A stretch of DNA of 64,000 nt from Paenochrobactrum pullorum (GCF_041929845.1 NZ_JBHEEH010000007.1:80556-144555); one strand, 5' to 3'. Shown: positions 43,302 through 52,820, counted from the stretch's first letter. Numbers and translations: made by a program. Notes: a model not told the origin generated them from the sequence alone.

Positions 43302-44327
43302 ATGCGTTCAACTCTTTTTGTTGCGACTTTAGCAGCCGGAGCCTCAATGTTTGCGTATTCTGCGCAAGCAGAAGGTAATCTCAATCTTATCTGTTCCGCC
43401 GATGTGGTCATTTGTGAGCAGATGAAAAACATGTTTGAGAAAGAAACCAATATTCAGGTGAATATGGTTCGTCTTTCATCGGGTGAAACCTACGCAAAAG
43501 TGCGGGCTGAGGCGCGCAACCCTAAAACTGATATTTGGTGGGCAGGGACAGGTGATCCGCATATGCAGGCAGCCTCTGAAGGGCTGACACTGGAATATAA
43601 ATCGCCAATGCTTGAAGAGCTCAATGATTGGGCGGTGAAACAGGCAGAAAGTGCAGACTATCGCACCGTGGGTGTTTATGCCGGTGCGCTTGGCTGGGGC
43701 TATAATAGTGATTTGCTGGCCAAGAAAAATCTGCAACCGCCAAAATGCTGGGCAGATTTGCTCGATGCAGGTTTTAAAGGCGAAATCCAGATGGCAAATC
43801 CAAATTCGTCAGGCACTGCCTATACCGCACTTGCAACACTTGTGCAGATTATGGGTGAAGAGGAAGCTTTTGATTATATGAAGAAGCTTAATGCTAATAT
43901 TTCACAATATACCAAGTCAGGTTCAGCACCGGTTAAATCGGCGGCGCGCGGTGAAAACGCTGTTGGTATCGTTTTCATGCATGATGCGGTTTCAATGACA
44001 GCGGAAGGCTTCCCGATTGTGAGTGTGGGTCCGTGTGAAGGTACTGGCTATGAAATAGGCTCAATGTCGATCATTAAAGGTGCGCGCAATCTCGAAAACG
44101 CCAAGAAATGGTATGACTGGGCGCTGAAAGCGGACGTACAGTCTACAATGAAGGATGCAAAATCATTCCAGCTTCCTTCTAATAAAAATGCTGAAGTACC
44201 TAAAGAATCCCCGCGTTTTGAAGATATTAAGTTGATTGATTACGACTTCAAAACCTATGGCGATCCGGAAAAGCGCAAACAAATCTTAGAGCGCTGGGAT
44301 CGTGAAATCGGCGCCAACGCCAACTGA
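43302..44327 (+). CDS. AfuA-like substrate-binding protein (hexose-phosphate-type; often labelled iron(III))
   Basis: A 341-residue periplasmic protein from the ATG preceded by GGGAGGATTTC; in-frame ATG at 43272 is upstream of that site. Signal peptide ends near AQAEG (residue 23). The fold is that of FbpA/AfuA binding proteins. The Tyr-Tyr iron ligand pair of FbpA is absent. Instead, S59, H227-D228 (VFMHDAV) and E251 (GYEIGS) line up, with a constant offset of 22, with the residues I recall as sugar-phosphate ligands in Actinobacillus AfuA (S37, H205, D206, E229). A phosphorylated sugar or polyol is therefore more likely than iron. It heads an operon with permease, ATPase and an inositol-phosphatase-family gene. 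Confidence 0.85.
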   Translation: MRSTLFVATLAAGASMFAYSAQAEGNLNLICSADVVICEQMKNMFEKETNIQVNMVRLSSGETYAKVRAEARNPKTDIWWAGTGDPHMQAASEGLTLEYKSPMLEELNDWAVKQAESADYRTVGVYAGALGWGYNSDLLAKKNLQPPKCWADLLDAGFKGEIQMANPNSSGTAYTALATLVQIMGEEEAFDYMKKLNANISQYTKSGSAPVKSAARGENAVGIVFMHDAVSMTAEGFPIVSVGPCEGTGYEIGSMSIIKGARNLENAKKWYDWALKADVQSTMKDAKSFQLPSNKNAEVPKESPRFEDIKLIDYDFKTYGDPEKRKQILERWDREIGANAN

Positions 44328-44342
44328 TGAAAGAGTAAATAT

Positions 44343-44376
44343 CTGACCGCAGCTTTTTTAAAAGGCCTGCGGTCAG
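44343..44376 (+). promoter_or_regulatory. Intercistronic hairpin between binding-protein and permease genes
   Basis: A perfect 10-bp stem CTGACCGCAG / CTGCGGTCAG with a 14-base loop starts 15 bases after the binding-protein stop. The loop holds a T-run but none follows the stem. Confidence 0.75.
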
Positions 44377-44408
44377 CCATTTCATTCAATCAGAAAGCGG
44401 GGCATGTG

Positions 44409-46643
44409 ATGAAACAGCAAAACCGTAGACTGGATATTGTGCTGGGCATATTTTTGGCCAGTTTTATCCTGCTGCCTTGGTATCGCGTTGAGGGCGGCTT
44501 CTTTAGTTTGAAGTGGGTGTCGGATTCTTTGAGCAATCAGGATCACGGTTCCGGCATGATGCAATTGCTGGCTTATAATCGCTTCTGGCTTTGGGGTATT
44601 GTTTTGCTGATGCTGCTATGTGGCGCTGTACGTTTATTGGCGGCACCACAAAAACGCAGTTATTTATTGACGCTTTTGAGTGTGCTCGGCTTTTTATATC
44701 TGGCGTTCCAAGGTCTGGCGATTGGTTTTGGCGGCTGGAATTGGTTATTTATTGAAAATCTCTTTGGCATGTTGCCGGATGGGCAACCAGCATTTGGTGC
44801 CGGTGCGGTCATTGCAGGTATTTGTTTTGTTTTAATATTTGCCTTCAGTATGGCTGAACGCGGCGTGCTGAAAGGGGATGCTTTTATTTTAGCTTCCATC
44901 TCAATGCTGTCGGTTTTGGTGGTGGTTTTTGTCTTCTTTCCGCTGTTCAGCATGTTTTCAGGTTCGGTGCAGGATTTTGACGGTTCTTTCAACCCCGATG
45001 GTTTTATACGCAATATTCAAGATCCGTCGATCTGGAGTTTGGGCTGTGTAATTGATGGCACCCGCTGTGGGGTGGCATGGCGCACTTTATGGTTGGCACT
45101 GATGACGGCGAGCGGTTCCACTGTGCTGGGATTGGCTTTTGCATTGCTCGCCACGCGCACCAATTTTCCTTATAAAAAAGGTCTGCGCCTTTTAACAATT
45201 TTACCGATTATCACGCCACCATTTGTTATCGGCTTGGCGCTGACTTTGCTTTTTGGCCGTGCCGGTGTTGCCACACAGGCGGTATCTTCATTTCTCGGCA
45301 TTGAACCGGGGCGCTGGTTATATGGCACTACCGGTATCTGGATTGCACAGGTTCTTTCTTTTACGCCGATATCATTTCTAGTGCTGATTGGTGTGGTGGA
45401 AGGTGTTTCGCCTTCAATGGAAGAAGCGTCGCAAACTTTGCGCGCTGATCGTTGGCGCACATTTAAGCATGTGTCTTTGCCATTGATGGCACCAGGTATC
45501 GCTAATGCCTTTCTGATCAGTTTTATTGAAAGCATGGCTGATTTTGGCAATCCGATGGTGTTGGGCGGCAGTCACGGGGTGCTTTCAACGGAAATTTTCT
45601 TTGCTGTGGTCGGTTCGCAAACAGACCCGTCACGCGCGGCTGTGCTGGCAATTGTGTTGTTATTTTTTACGCTGAGCGCCTTTCTCATTCAGCGGATGTG
45701 GTTGTCGGGCAAAAATTTCGCGACCGTCACTGGCAAGGGCGATTCCGGCATGCATGCGGCGTTGCCGAAATCTCTCGAAATAGGTGTTTATGCGCTGGTC
45801 ATTCCATGGGGGATATTCACGCTTGTGGTCTATGGCATGATTATTGTCGGTGGTTTTGTCACCACATGGGGGCTCGATAATACGCTGACAATTGATCATT
45901 ATCGCCGTGCTTTTTCGGTCGCGTTTACCGAAGATGGCATTGCATGGACGGGTGTTGCGTGGAACTCCTTCTGGACGACCATGGAAATTTCGCTGATTTC
46001 CGCGCCTTTGACCGCAGCGGTTGGAATGCTCACGGCCTATTTGATCGTACGGCAGAAATTTTACGGGCGTGGCGTGTTTGAATTTGCGCTAATGTTGAGC
46101 TTTGCCATTCCGGGTACGGTTATTGGTGTCAGCTATATTATGGCTTTCAACCTGCCGCCGTTGGAGATGACCGGAACCGCTTTGGTGCTGATTGCCTGTT
46201 TTGTCTTCCGCAACATGCCGGTGGGGGTTCGTGGTGGTATTGCTGCAATGAGCCAGCTTGACCGCAGCCTTGATGAGGCGTCGCTGACGCTTCGTGCCGA
46301 TAGTCTGCGTACTTTGCGCAAGGTTATTCTGCCGCTGTTACGCCCTGCCATTACTGCGTCATTGGTTTATTCCTTTGTGCGGGCGATCACCTCGATCAGC
46401 GCGGTAATTTTCCTCGTCAGCGCCCAATATAATATGGCTACATCTTATATTGTCGGTCTGGTGGAAAACGGTGAATTTGGCGTGGCTATTGCTTATTCCT
46501 CGATGCTTATCGTCGTGATGCTGGTGGTGATAACAACGTTCCAGCTGCTGGTCGGGCAGCGCCAGTTGCGGCGTGAAAACCGCATTGCTTCCGTTAGTAA
46601 AGCCGTCACCAAAGCCTCACAGCAACAGGAGAGTGCTGTATGA
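44409..46643 (+). CDS. AfuB/FbpB-type double permease
   Basis: About 744 residues with roughly 15 hydrophobic segments. After a membrane-bound N-terminal section (~1-190), two permease domains follow, each with its own EAA coupling loop: EEASQTLRADRWRTFKHVSLP in the first and DEASLTLRADSLRTLRKVILP in the second. FbpB-type permeases of this kind are internal duplications and work as one chain. The length resembles AfuB rather than the ~500-residue FbpB. ATG at 44409 is directly preceded by an in-frame GTG. The ATPase gene overlaps its end by four bases. Confidence 0.9.
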   Translation: MKQQNRRLDIVLGIFLASFILLPWYRVEGGFFSLKWVSDSLSNQDHGSGMMQLLAYNRFWLWGIVLLMLLCGAVRLLAAPQKRSYLLTLLSVLGFLYLAFQGLAIGFGGWNWLFIENLFGMLPDGQPAFGAGAVIAGICFVLIFAFSMAERGVLKGDAFILASISMLSVLVVVFVFFPLFSMFSGSVQDFDGSFNPDGFIRNIQDPSIWSLGCVIDGTRCGVAWRTLWLALMTASGSTVLGLAFALLATRTNFPYKKGLRLLTILPIITPPFVIGLALTLLFGRAGVATQAVSSFLGIEPGRWLYGTTGIWIAQVLSFTPISFLVLIGVVEGVSPSMEEASQTLRADRWRTFKHVSLPLMAPGIANAFLISFIESMADFGNPMVLGGSHGVLSTEIFFAVVGSQTDPSRAAVLAIVLLFFTLSAFLIQRMWLSGKNFATVTGKGDSGMHAALPKSLEIGVYALVIPWGIFTLVVYGMIIVGGFVTTWGLDNTLTIDHYRRAFSVAFTEDGIAWTGVAWNSFWTTMEISLISAPLTAAVGMLTAYLIVRQKFYGRGVFEFALMLSFAIPGTVIGVSYIMAFNLPPLEMTGTALVLIACFVFRNMPVGVRGGIAAMSQLDRSLDEASLTLRADSLRTLRKVILPLLRPAITASLVYSFVRAITSISAVIFLVSAQYNMATSYIVGLVENGEFGVAIAYSSMLIVVMLVVITTFQLLVGQRQLRRENRIASVSKAVTKASQQQESAV

Positions 46644-47701
46644 CTATGATTAAAGCAGGGTCTGTCCGTTTTCAGAATGTCACCAAAAAGTTTGGTGATT
46701 TCACCGCGCTGCCGGATTTGTCCATGACAGTGGAACCGGGCACGTTGGTGACGCTTTTGGGTCCATCGGGCTGCGGTAAAACCACCACTTTGCGCCTGTT
46801 GGCAGGGTTGGAGCATCCAACCGCGGGGCGGGTGCTGATCGGCGATAAAGATGTCACCAATCTGCCTGCCAATGAGCGGGATGTATCGATGGTTTTCCAG
46901 TCTTATGCTTTGTTTCCGCATATGACATCATTGGATAATGTTGCATATGGTTTGTTGTCATCAGGCTTGAAAAAGGCGGAAGCACGAGAAAAAGCAGAGG
47001 AGGGGCTGGCTTTGGTAGGCTTGGCCGGTATGGGGCACCGGCTGCCGGCAGAGCTTTCCGGCGGGCAACAGCAGCGTGTGGCGGTTGCTCGTGCTTTGGT
47101 GCTGGAACCTCAGGTTTTGTTGCTTGATGAGCCGCTTTCCAATCTGGATGCGAGGTTGAGGCGTCGGGTACGCACTGAAATTCGCGAACTTCAGCAGCGA
47201 CTTGGCTTCACTGCCGTTTATGTGACTCATGATCAGGATGAAGCACTGGCGGTTTCAGATACGATCATTGTGATGAAAGATGGCAATATTGCGCAACAAG
47301 GCTCGCCGCGCGATCTTTATGAAGCGCCGGCTTCTGCCTTCATTGCGGACTTCATGGGGGAGGCCAATGTGTTGCCCTGTGAAGTCAGCTGTTATGAAAA
47401 TGGTATCGCTACAGTGCATATTGGTGATTTGGCTCATAGGTTGCCAAGCAAACATGCCAGTTTAGGTAAAGCACAATTAGCGGTGCGGCCAAATTCTGTG
47501 GGGCTGCAACCGGCAACGCAAGGCGATTTGATGGGCAGTATTATTCATTCAGCTTATTTGGGTGACCATATCGAATATGAGGTGGAAACCGAACACGGCA
47601 AATTATTTGTCGTGGATACGGAAGCCGAAGAGCCATTGCCGCGCAATACGTCTGTTTCCGTGCATTTGAAAGGGCGCGGATTGGCGCTTATCCATCATTA
47701 A
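46640..47701 (+). CDS. AfuC/FbpC-type ABC transporter ATP-binding protein
   Basis: A 353-residue ATPase: Walker A GPSGCGKTT, Q-loop VFQSYALFPHMTS, signature LSGGQQQRVAVARAL, Walker B VLLLDEPLSNLDARLR, switch His VTHDQDEALAVSD. The C-terminal ~115 residues are a TOBE domain (FMGEANVLPCEV; AVRPNSVGLQP). It overlaps the permease gene by ATGA and is followed 26 bases later by the phosphatase gene. Confidence 0.9.
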   Translation: MTMIKAGSVRFQNVTKKFGDFTALPDLSMTVEPGTLVTLLGPSGCGKTTTLRLLAGLEHPTAGRVLIGDKDVTNLPANERDVSMVFQSYALFPHMTSLDNVAYGLLSSGLKKAEAREKAEEGLALVGLAGMGHRLPAELSGGQQQRVAVARALVLEPQVLLLDEPLSNLDARLRRRVRTEIRELQQRLGFTAVYVTHDQDEALAVSDTIIVMKDGNIAQQGSPRDLYEAPASAFIADFMGEANVLPCEVSCYENGIATVHIGDLAHRLPSKHASLGKAQLAVRPNSVGLQPATQGDLMGSIIHSAYLGDHIEYEVETEHGKLFVVDTEAEEPLPRNTSVSVHLKGRGLALIHH

Positions 47702-47727
47702 AATCATTGGTTCGAAAGGGGAATGTC

Positions 47728-48528
47728 ATGGTGGCAGCGGCTACGTTTGCAGTTGAGCAAAGATTTGCATTGGCAAAAATGATTGCGGAAAAAGCCGGAG
47801 CATTAGCTCTGGATTATTTCAATCGGCGCGAAACACTTGTCATTGAAATCAAACGCGATCCGCAGGATGTGGTTTCGATTGCCGACCGCAATGTTGAAAC
47901 GCTCATTCGTGATGAGGTATCCGCACATTTTGGCGATGACGGATTTTTAGGTGAAGAGTATGGTCTGAACAGGGGCACAAGTGGCTACACATGGGTGGTT
48001 GATCCGATTGACGGCACCAGCCCCTTTGTTCACGGCATGCCGAATTGGTGTGTGTCGATTGCAGTTTTATATCAGGACAAGCCTGTTATCGGGGTTATTT
48101 CTGCACCTTGCCACAAAGAGCTTTACGCGGCAGCTACTGGCATGGGCGCTGTTTTGAACGGCAAAACCATCTCGGTTGATTTAACGAACACCGTACAGAC
48201 AGGCGTAACGGCGATCAGCGCTAACAGTCATGTCACACCGGCTTTTGTGGCAGGTGTAATTGAGCGTTTACTGGAAGAAAAGGGCAATTTTGTCCGTAAT
48301 GGCTCCGGCGCTTTGATGTTGGCTTATGTGGCCGCAGGGCGATTGGTCGGATTCTTTGAAGGCTATATGCACGCTTGGGATTGCATGGCCGCTTTTTGTC
48401 TGATCGAGGAGGCGGGTGGCTATTGTTATCCGTTTCCCGTTGATGGTGATAATTTGACCAAAGGTTCGCCGGTTTTTGCGGCAGCGCCTAACGCAGTTGA
48501 GGCGCTGAAAAAAATTGCAAATCTATAA
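47728..48528 (+). CDS. Inositol monophosphatase-family phosphatase
   Basis: A 266-residue enzyme of the Li-sensitive, Mg-dependent IMPase superfamily, from the ATG after AAGGGGAATGTC. Metal-binding motifs are present: GEEYG (~71), WVVDPIDGTSPFVHGMPNWCVS (~92-113) and WDCMAAFCLIEEAGG (~215-229). The Ser in DPIDGTSPF replaces the commoner Asn (DPIDGTTNF); histidinol-phosphatase-like and sugar-phosphatase members vary here too. Being the last gene of an AfuABC-like operon and next to the iol cluster, it probably removes phosphate from the imported sugar or polyol phosphate. Inositol phosphate is an attractive substrate; histidinol phosphate or PAP are alternatives. Confidence 0.85.
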   Translation: MVAAATFAVEQRFALAKMIAEKAGALALDYFNRRETLVIEIKRDPQDVVSIADRNVETLIRDEVSAHFGDDGFLGEEYGLNRGTSGYTWVVDPIDGTSPFVHGMPNWCVSIAVLYQDKPVIGVISAPCHKELYAAATGMGAVLNGKTISVDLTNTVQTGVTAISANSHVTPAFVAGVIERLLEEKGNFVRNGSGALMLAYVAAGRLVGFFEGYMHAWDCMAAFCLIEEAGGYCYPFPVDGDNLTKGSPVFAAAPNAVEALKKIANL

Positions 48529-48568
48529 AAAAACGGGCGCTGTTTGATAAAAACAGCGCCCGTTTTTT
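48526..48568 (+). terminator. Strong terminator after the phosphatase gene
   Basis: A-run, 15-bp stem (AAACGGGCGCTGTTT / AAACAGCGCCCGTTT) with a five-base loop, then TTTT. It can also serve the convergent DUF1344 gene. Confidence 0.9.
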
Positions 48569-48584
48569 AAACTTTTAATAGAAA

Positions 48585-48884
48585 TTAATGAGCAAGTGAG
48601 ATGCTGTCAGCATTCAGCTGCATGCGATCTGTATCGCTGCCTGGGTTTGCAATCCATGAAGGCGACTGCGAAGACCAGTTGATCTGCACTTTCTGACCAG
48701 CAGAAACACCGCTCAGGTCTGTGCCGCTAGGAAGCTTAAATGAGTCACCGTCAGCAAGCTGTACAGTGTTTGCAAACATGTTCAGTTTTTCAATTGTACC
48801 GGTAGTAGTAAATGTGGAAGCTGATGCAATAGAAGCTGAAGCAAGTGTTGAAATAGCAAGAGTAGCAATAAGAATTTTACGCAT
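48585..48884 (-). CDS. DUF1344-like small secreted protein
   Basis: A 99-residue protein from ATG at 48884 (MRKILIATLAISTLASASIASA is a clear signal peptide, cleavage near 22). The mature part, TTTGTIEKLNMFANTVQLADGDSFKLPSG, is the DUF1344 pattern: a small beta-barrel-like periplasmic protein of unknown role found in Hyphomicrobiales. It ends with NADSISLAH. It is monocistronic. Confidence 0.8.
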   Translation of the reverse strand: MRKILIATLAISTLASASIASASTFTTTGTIEKLNMFANTVQLADGDSFKLPSGTDLSGVSAGQKVQINWSSQSPSWIANPGSDTDRMQLNADSISLAH

Positions 48885-49262
48885 TATATTTTCCATTCTT
48901 CATATTTTGCAGTGACCATATTGGGAGGATGTTGGCTTTAAGGCCGTCACTGCTTCTGATGAACCTAATTTGGGGTGATTTTCCCGAATAAACAATAGTT
49001 GGAATAGTAACGAAGTGTTGAACAAGATTGAACAATCACATTTTTGTGTGTTTTTATAGTTGACAATGAATGAGGCGAAGAAAATCAAGAATTATTGCAC
49101 CGATCACGAATGTCATAAAAAATTCATAAATTATTGATTTCTAATATAAAAAAATCCGAAGAGGGTCTTTAATCCCTCTTCGGCATGATATTTTGAAAGT
49201 GCATTTGTTTTAATTTTGGGTCGAAATAAGGCAAAAAAATCCTGATCACATTCAATTGATAG
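48885..49262. other. Intergenic region between DUF1344 gene and iolB
   Basis: About 380 AT-rich bases. It holds the promoter of the DUF1344 gene and the iol operon terminator at 49150-49183. No open frame or other structure stands out. Confidence 0.6.
49150..49183 (-). terminator. Terminator of the iolCDEB operon
   Basis: A perfect 10-bp stem CCGAAGAGGG / CCCTCTTCGG with an 8-base loop; on the minus strand it is followed by a long T-run, 80 bases past the iolB stop. Confidence 0.85.
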
Positions 49263-50090
49263 TCAGATTTTTTTGCTGTCGCGTTGGTAAATCCAGTCGT
49301 GAGCAGGGTGATTTTTGAAGCGCCACTTGCGTAAAGGCCCTGCCATCACGTTGAGATAATACATTTCATAGCCATATGGTGCGCCGCATGGGTGGTGGCC
49401 TTTGGGCACTAAAACGACATCACCATCGGCAACCGCCATTGTTTCATCCAAACTGCCGTCTTCGGTAAAGACGCGCTGGATGCCGAAGCCCTGTGATGGG
49501 TTGAGGCGATGATAATAGGTTTCTTCCAGATAGGTCATGTCCGGATAATTATCTTCATCGTGTCGATGTGGTGGATAGGACGACCAGTTGCCCTGCGGGG
49601 TGAAGACTTCTGTCACCAACAGGCTGTCGGCTACATCACGTCCTTCCATTGCAATATTATGGATAAAGCGTGTGTTTGCTCCTTGGCCACGTTGTTCGAG
49701 TTGGATGGTGTCTGGCCCTATCACTTGTGCCGGACGTCCGGCTTTAGCAGGGGCAGTGCAAATGGCCAATGTGCAGTCGGTTGTGGCTAAAGCCTGCCAA
49801 TTGCTTTGCGCCGGAATATAGACGCAATGCGGCGGCAGTCGCTCAAATACATTCATGCGCTCGCCAAGTTCACCAAAATCACTTTTGCTGTCGGAAGTGC
49901 TGGCGCTGATTTTTGCTTTGCCTTCAACTAGCACCAATATGACTTCGGTATCCTTGGTTGCCTCTGTTGCACTCTCACCGGCTTTTAGACGGTAAAGACC
50001 AAAGCCGACATAGCCCCAATTGGCACTTTCCGGTGTAATATCATGTACTTTACCATTCGTTCCGACGGGTTTACGTAACAGATTTGCCAT
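49263..50090 (-). CDS. iolB: 5-deoxy-glucuronate isomerase
   Basis: A 275-residue bicupin enzyme that isomerises 5-deoxy-D-glucuronate to 2-deoxy-5-keto-D-gluconate in myo-inositol breakdown. Family motifs: NWSSYPPHRHDEDN (metal-binding His pair, ~172-185), YLEETYYHRLNPSQGFGIQRVF, and GDVVLVPKGHHPCGAPYGYEMYYLNVMAGP near the C-terminus. It starts three bases after iolE and is the last gene of the operon. Confidence 0.95.
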   Translation of the reverse strand: MANLLRKPVGTNGKVHDITPESANWGYVGFGLYRLKAGESATEATKDTEVILVLVEGKAKISASTSDSKSDFGELGERMNVFERLPPHCVYIPAQSNWQALATTDCTLAICTAPAKAGRPAQVIGPDTIQLEQRGQGANTRFIHNIAMEGRDVADSLLVTEVFTPQGNWSSYPPHRHDEDNYPDMTYLEETYYHRLNPSQGFGIQRVFTEDGSLDETMAVADGDVVLVPKGHHPCGAPYGYEMYYLNVMAGPLRKWRFKNHPAHDWIYQRDSKKI

Positions 50091-50093
50091 AAC

Positions 50094-50996
50094 CTATCCT
50101 TTATCCAGACCAGCTTCATGGGCATATGCTTTCAAGGATTTTAAGCCCAGTGTTTGATATTCAAGCGGATTGCGCTCAACCGGATCCTGTTCGGCTTCAA
50201 TCACGACCCATCCTTCGTAGCCATGTTCCGCAGCAATTTTTAATACCGGCACAAAATCGACGCCGCCTTCTGGATCCCCCGGTACGGTGAAGGCACCACG
50301 GCGCACAGCTTCAAGGAAAGAAAGCTTTTGCTCTTTAACTTCTGCCGCAATGGTGGGGCGCAGATTTTTGGCGTGAATATGGGCAACACGTGCCATATGT
50401 TTGTAGGCAACGCGCTCCGGATTGCCACCCCCAAACAGACAATGACCGGTATCAAGCAGCAATTTGGTGTGCGTGCCTGTGTTTTGCATGAAGAGATCAA
50501 TCTCCTCCTCGCTTTCAACAATCGTGCCCATATGGTGATGATAAACGAGAGTGATGCCTTGGGTGGCTGCAAATTTTGCCAGCTCTTCAACGCCAGCGCC
50601 AAACTTTTTCCATGCATCAGCATTAAGATGCGGGCGCAGTTCCAGCGCTTTGTCGTTATCGCCGTGGATGGCATTGGATGTTTCGCAAGTGATAATCACC
50701 TTGCAACCCATCGATTTTAATAAGTCAAGCGCCGGCTGCATGGCTTTTTTCTCGTCTTCAATGTTGTTTGTCAGCAGGTTGAGCGAATGCCAGCCGGAAA
50801 TAAAACGTAAATTGCGCGGTTCAAGCACGGCTTTAAGCGCCACAGGCTCCTGCGGAAATTTGTGACCTTTTTCAATGCCGTCAAAACCGATAGCGGAAGC
50901 TTCATCCAAACATTGTTCGAGCGAGATATGGGCACCAAGGCTTCGGTCATCATCATTGGTCCATGCGATTGGATTTGTACCGTAGAGGATCATCAC
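50094..50996 (-). CDS. iolE: Myo-inosose-2 dehydratase
   Basis: A 300-residue TIM-barrel enzyme (AP_endonuc_2 fold) that dehydrates scyllo-inosose (2-keto-myo-inositol). The opening GTNPIAWTNDDDRSLG is the IolE signature, with LVYHHHMGTIVESEEEIDLFM and LLLDTGHCLFGGGNP giving metal ligands. It starts next to the iolD stop with no spacer. Confidence 0.95.
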   Translation of the reverse strand: MMILYGTNPIAWTNDDDRSLGAHISLEQCLDEASAIGFDGIEKGHKFPQEPVALKAVLEPRNLRFISGWHSLNLLTNNIEDEKKAMQPALDLLKSMGCKVIITCETSNAIHGDNDKALELRPHLNADAWKKFGAGVEELAKFAATQGITLVYHHHMGTIVESEEEIDLFMQNTGTHTKLLLDTGHCLFGGGNPERVAYKHMARVAHIHAKNLRPTIAAEVKEQKLSFLEAVRRGAFTVPGDPEGGVDFVPVLKIAAEHGYEGWVVIEAEQDPVERNPLEYQTLGLKSLKAYAHEAGLDKG

Positions 50997-52820
50997 TCAG
51001 TTTCTTTCTTTCAGAGCGGCTTCATAAATTTTACGGGCTTCGCGTACTTCAACGCGATCGGAGACCGCAGGCACGGCGACATCCCACCAGTAACCACCAG
51101 TGGCAGGGGTAGGATAGGGATCAGTATCGATCACGATGACGCTGACTTTGTCGCTATCCCGTGCTTTTGCTAAACTCGCTTCAAGTTCTGCAATGGATGA
51201 GACTTTATAACTGTCTGCACCCATAGAGCGAGCATGAGCAGCAAAGTCGATATTCGACGGGTTCACATGATGGCTGTGATCAAGCAGATTGTTAAATTCG
51301 GCTCCACCGGTTGCCATTTGCAAGCGGTTGATACAGCCATAGCCGCGATTATCGGTAATCACGACCGTGATTTTGATCCCCATCATGACCGCAGTGGCAA
51401 GCTCGGAATTGGCCATCATATAAGAGCCATCCCCCACCATCACGATAATATCGCGCTCCGGTTCGGCCATTTTGATGCCCAAACCACCGGCGATTTCATA
51501 ACCCATGCAGGAAAAGCCGTATTCCATATGGTAGGACATCGGGCGCGAGGCTTTCCAGAGCTGGTGCAATTCACCAGGCATGGTGCCTGCTGCACACATC
51601 ACAACCGTGTTTTCGCGTGATTGACGCTGCACTGCCCCAATCACCTGCATATCGGTTGGCAATTGATTATCGTTTTTGGGCGCAGCAGTATCCTGATCGG
51701 CACTGGCAAACCATGCGGTTTTGAGTGCAGCATCGGGTGCGGTAGCGCGGTAATCGGCAAGTCCTGCGGTTAAGGCTGTAAGCCCTGTTTTTGCATCAGC
51801 AACTAAGGCATAAGCATCATGCTTGGCGCTGTCATAGGGTTGTATATTAAGCGCCAATATCCGGCAATCCGGATTACGAAACAGTGCCCATGAGCCGGTG
51901 GTAAAATCCTGAAAACGCGTGCCGATACCGATGATGAGATCAGCATCTTCAGCGATTTTATTGGCGCTTGAGGCGCCGGTAACACCGACAGGGCCAAAAT
52001 TAAGCGGATGATCCCACGGTAAAGCAGATTTTCCGGCCTGTGTTTCAATCACCGGAATGGAGTGCTTTTCGGCAAAATGTTTCAAATTTTCACAAGCGCT
52101 AGAATAATGCACACCGCCGCCTGCAATAATCACCGGATTTTTGGCTACCTGAATGGCTTTAATCGCTCTCGCCAATTCAAACTGATCAGGTTCGGGGCGG
52201 CGTTGGTGCCAGACTTTGCGCTCAAAGAATGAAAGCGGATAATCATAGGCTTCTGCCTGCACATCCTGACAGAAGGCAAGGGTTACAGGGCCGCAATCGG
52301 CCGGGTCTGTCATAGTGCGCAAAGCACGCGGCAAGGCGGTGAGCAATTGTTCCGGCCTTGTGATACGATCAAAATAGCGGCTGACAGGGCGGAAACAGTC
52401 GGTGACGCTTACCGTGCCGTCATTGAAATCTTCAATTTGTTGCAGCACCGGATCGGGGCCGCGATTGGCAAAAACATCACCTGGAATAAATAAAACCGGC
52501 AAGCGGTTAACATGTGCCAAGCCTGCGGCCGTCACCATGTTGAGCGCACCGGGGCCAATGGATGAGGTGACAGCACAGGCGCGTTTGCGGCCAAGTTGTT
52601 TGGCATAAGCAATGGCGGAATGCGCCATGGTTTGCTCGTTATGGCCGCGCCATGTCGGCATTTCATTGCGCGCGGCATATAAAGCCTCGCCAATGCCCGC
52701 CACATTACCGTGACCGAAAATCGCCCAGCAACCGGCAATAAATGGCTCTCCCTCCGGCGTCATCTGATTGGCAAGATAACGGATCATTGCCTGTGCAGCG
52801 GTTAGTCGGACTGTTTTCAT
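50997..52820 (-). CDS. iolD: 3D-(3,5/4)-trihydroxycyclohexane-1,2-dione acylhydrolase
   Basis: A 607-residue thiamine-diphosphate enzyme from ATG at 52820 (GGGAGTGAGATC upstream). N-terminal MKTVRLTAAQAMIRYLANQM is standard. The ThDP motif runs GDGSYMMANSELATAV and ends TDNRGYGCINRLQ (~470-510). The catalytic Glu is in the GHGNVAGIGEAL region. It opens the inositol-derived ring to 5-deoxy-glucuronate. Confidence 0.95.
   Translation of the reverse strand: MKTVRLTAAQAMIRYLANQMTPEGEPFIAGCWAIFGHGNVAGIGEALYAARNEMPTWRGHNEQTMAHSAIAYAKQLGRKRACAVTSSIGPGALNMVTAAGLAHVNRLPVLFIPGDVFANRGPDPVLQQIEDFNDGTVSVTDCFRPVSRYFDRITRPEQLLTALPRALRTMTDPADCGPVTLAFCQDVQAEAYDYPLSFFERKVWHQRRPEPDQFELARAIKAIQVAKNPVIIAGGGVHYSSACENLKHFAEKHSIPVIETQAGKSALPWDHPLNFGPVGVTGASSANKIAEDADLIIGIGTRFQDFTTGSWALFRNPDCRILALNIQPYDSAKHDAYALVADAKTGLTALTAGLADYRATAPDAALKTAWFASADQDTAAPKNDNQLPTDMQVIGAVQRQSRENTVVMCAAGTMPGELHQLWKASRPMSYHMEYGFSCMGYEIAGGLGIKMAEPERDIIVMVGDGSYMMANSELATAVMMGIKITVVITDNRGYGCINRLQMATGGAEFNNLLDHSHHVNPSNIDFAAHARSMGADSYKVSSIAELEASLAKARDSDKVSVIVIDTDPYPTPATGGYWWDVAVPAVSDRVEVREARKIYEAALKERN

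Noticed and set aside
43302..44327. Iron(III) binding protein assignment
   Set aside because: The fold is shared, but the Tyr-Tyr ferric ligands are missing and AfuA-type sugar-phosphate residues are present; phosphorylated sugar or polyol is preferred.
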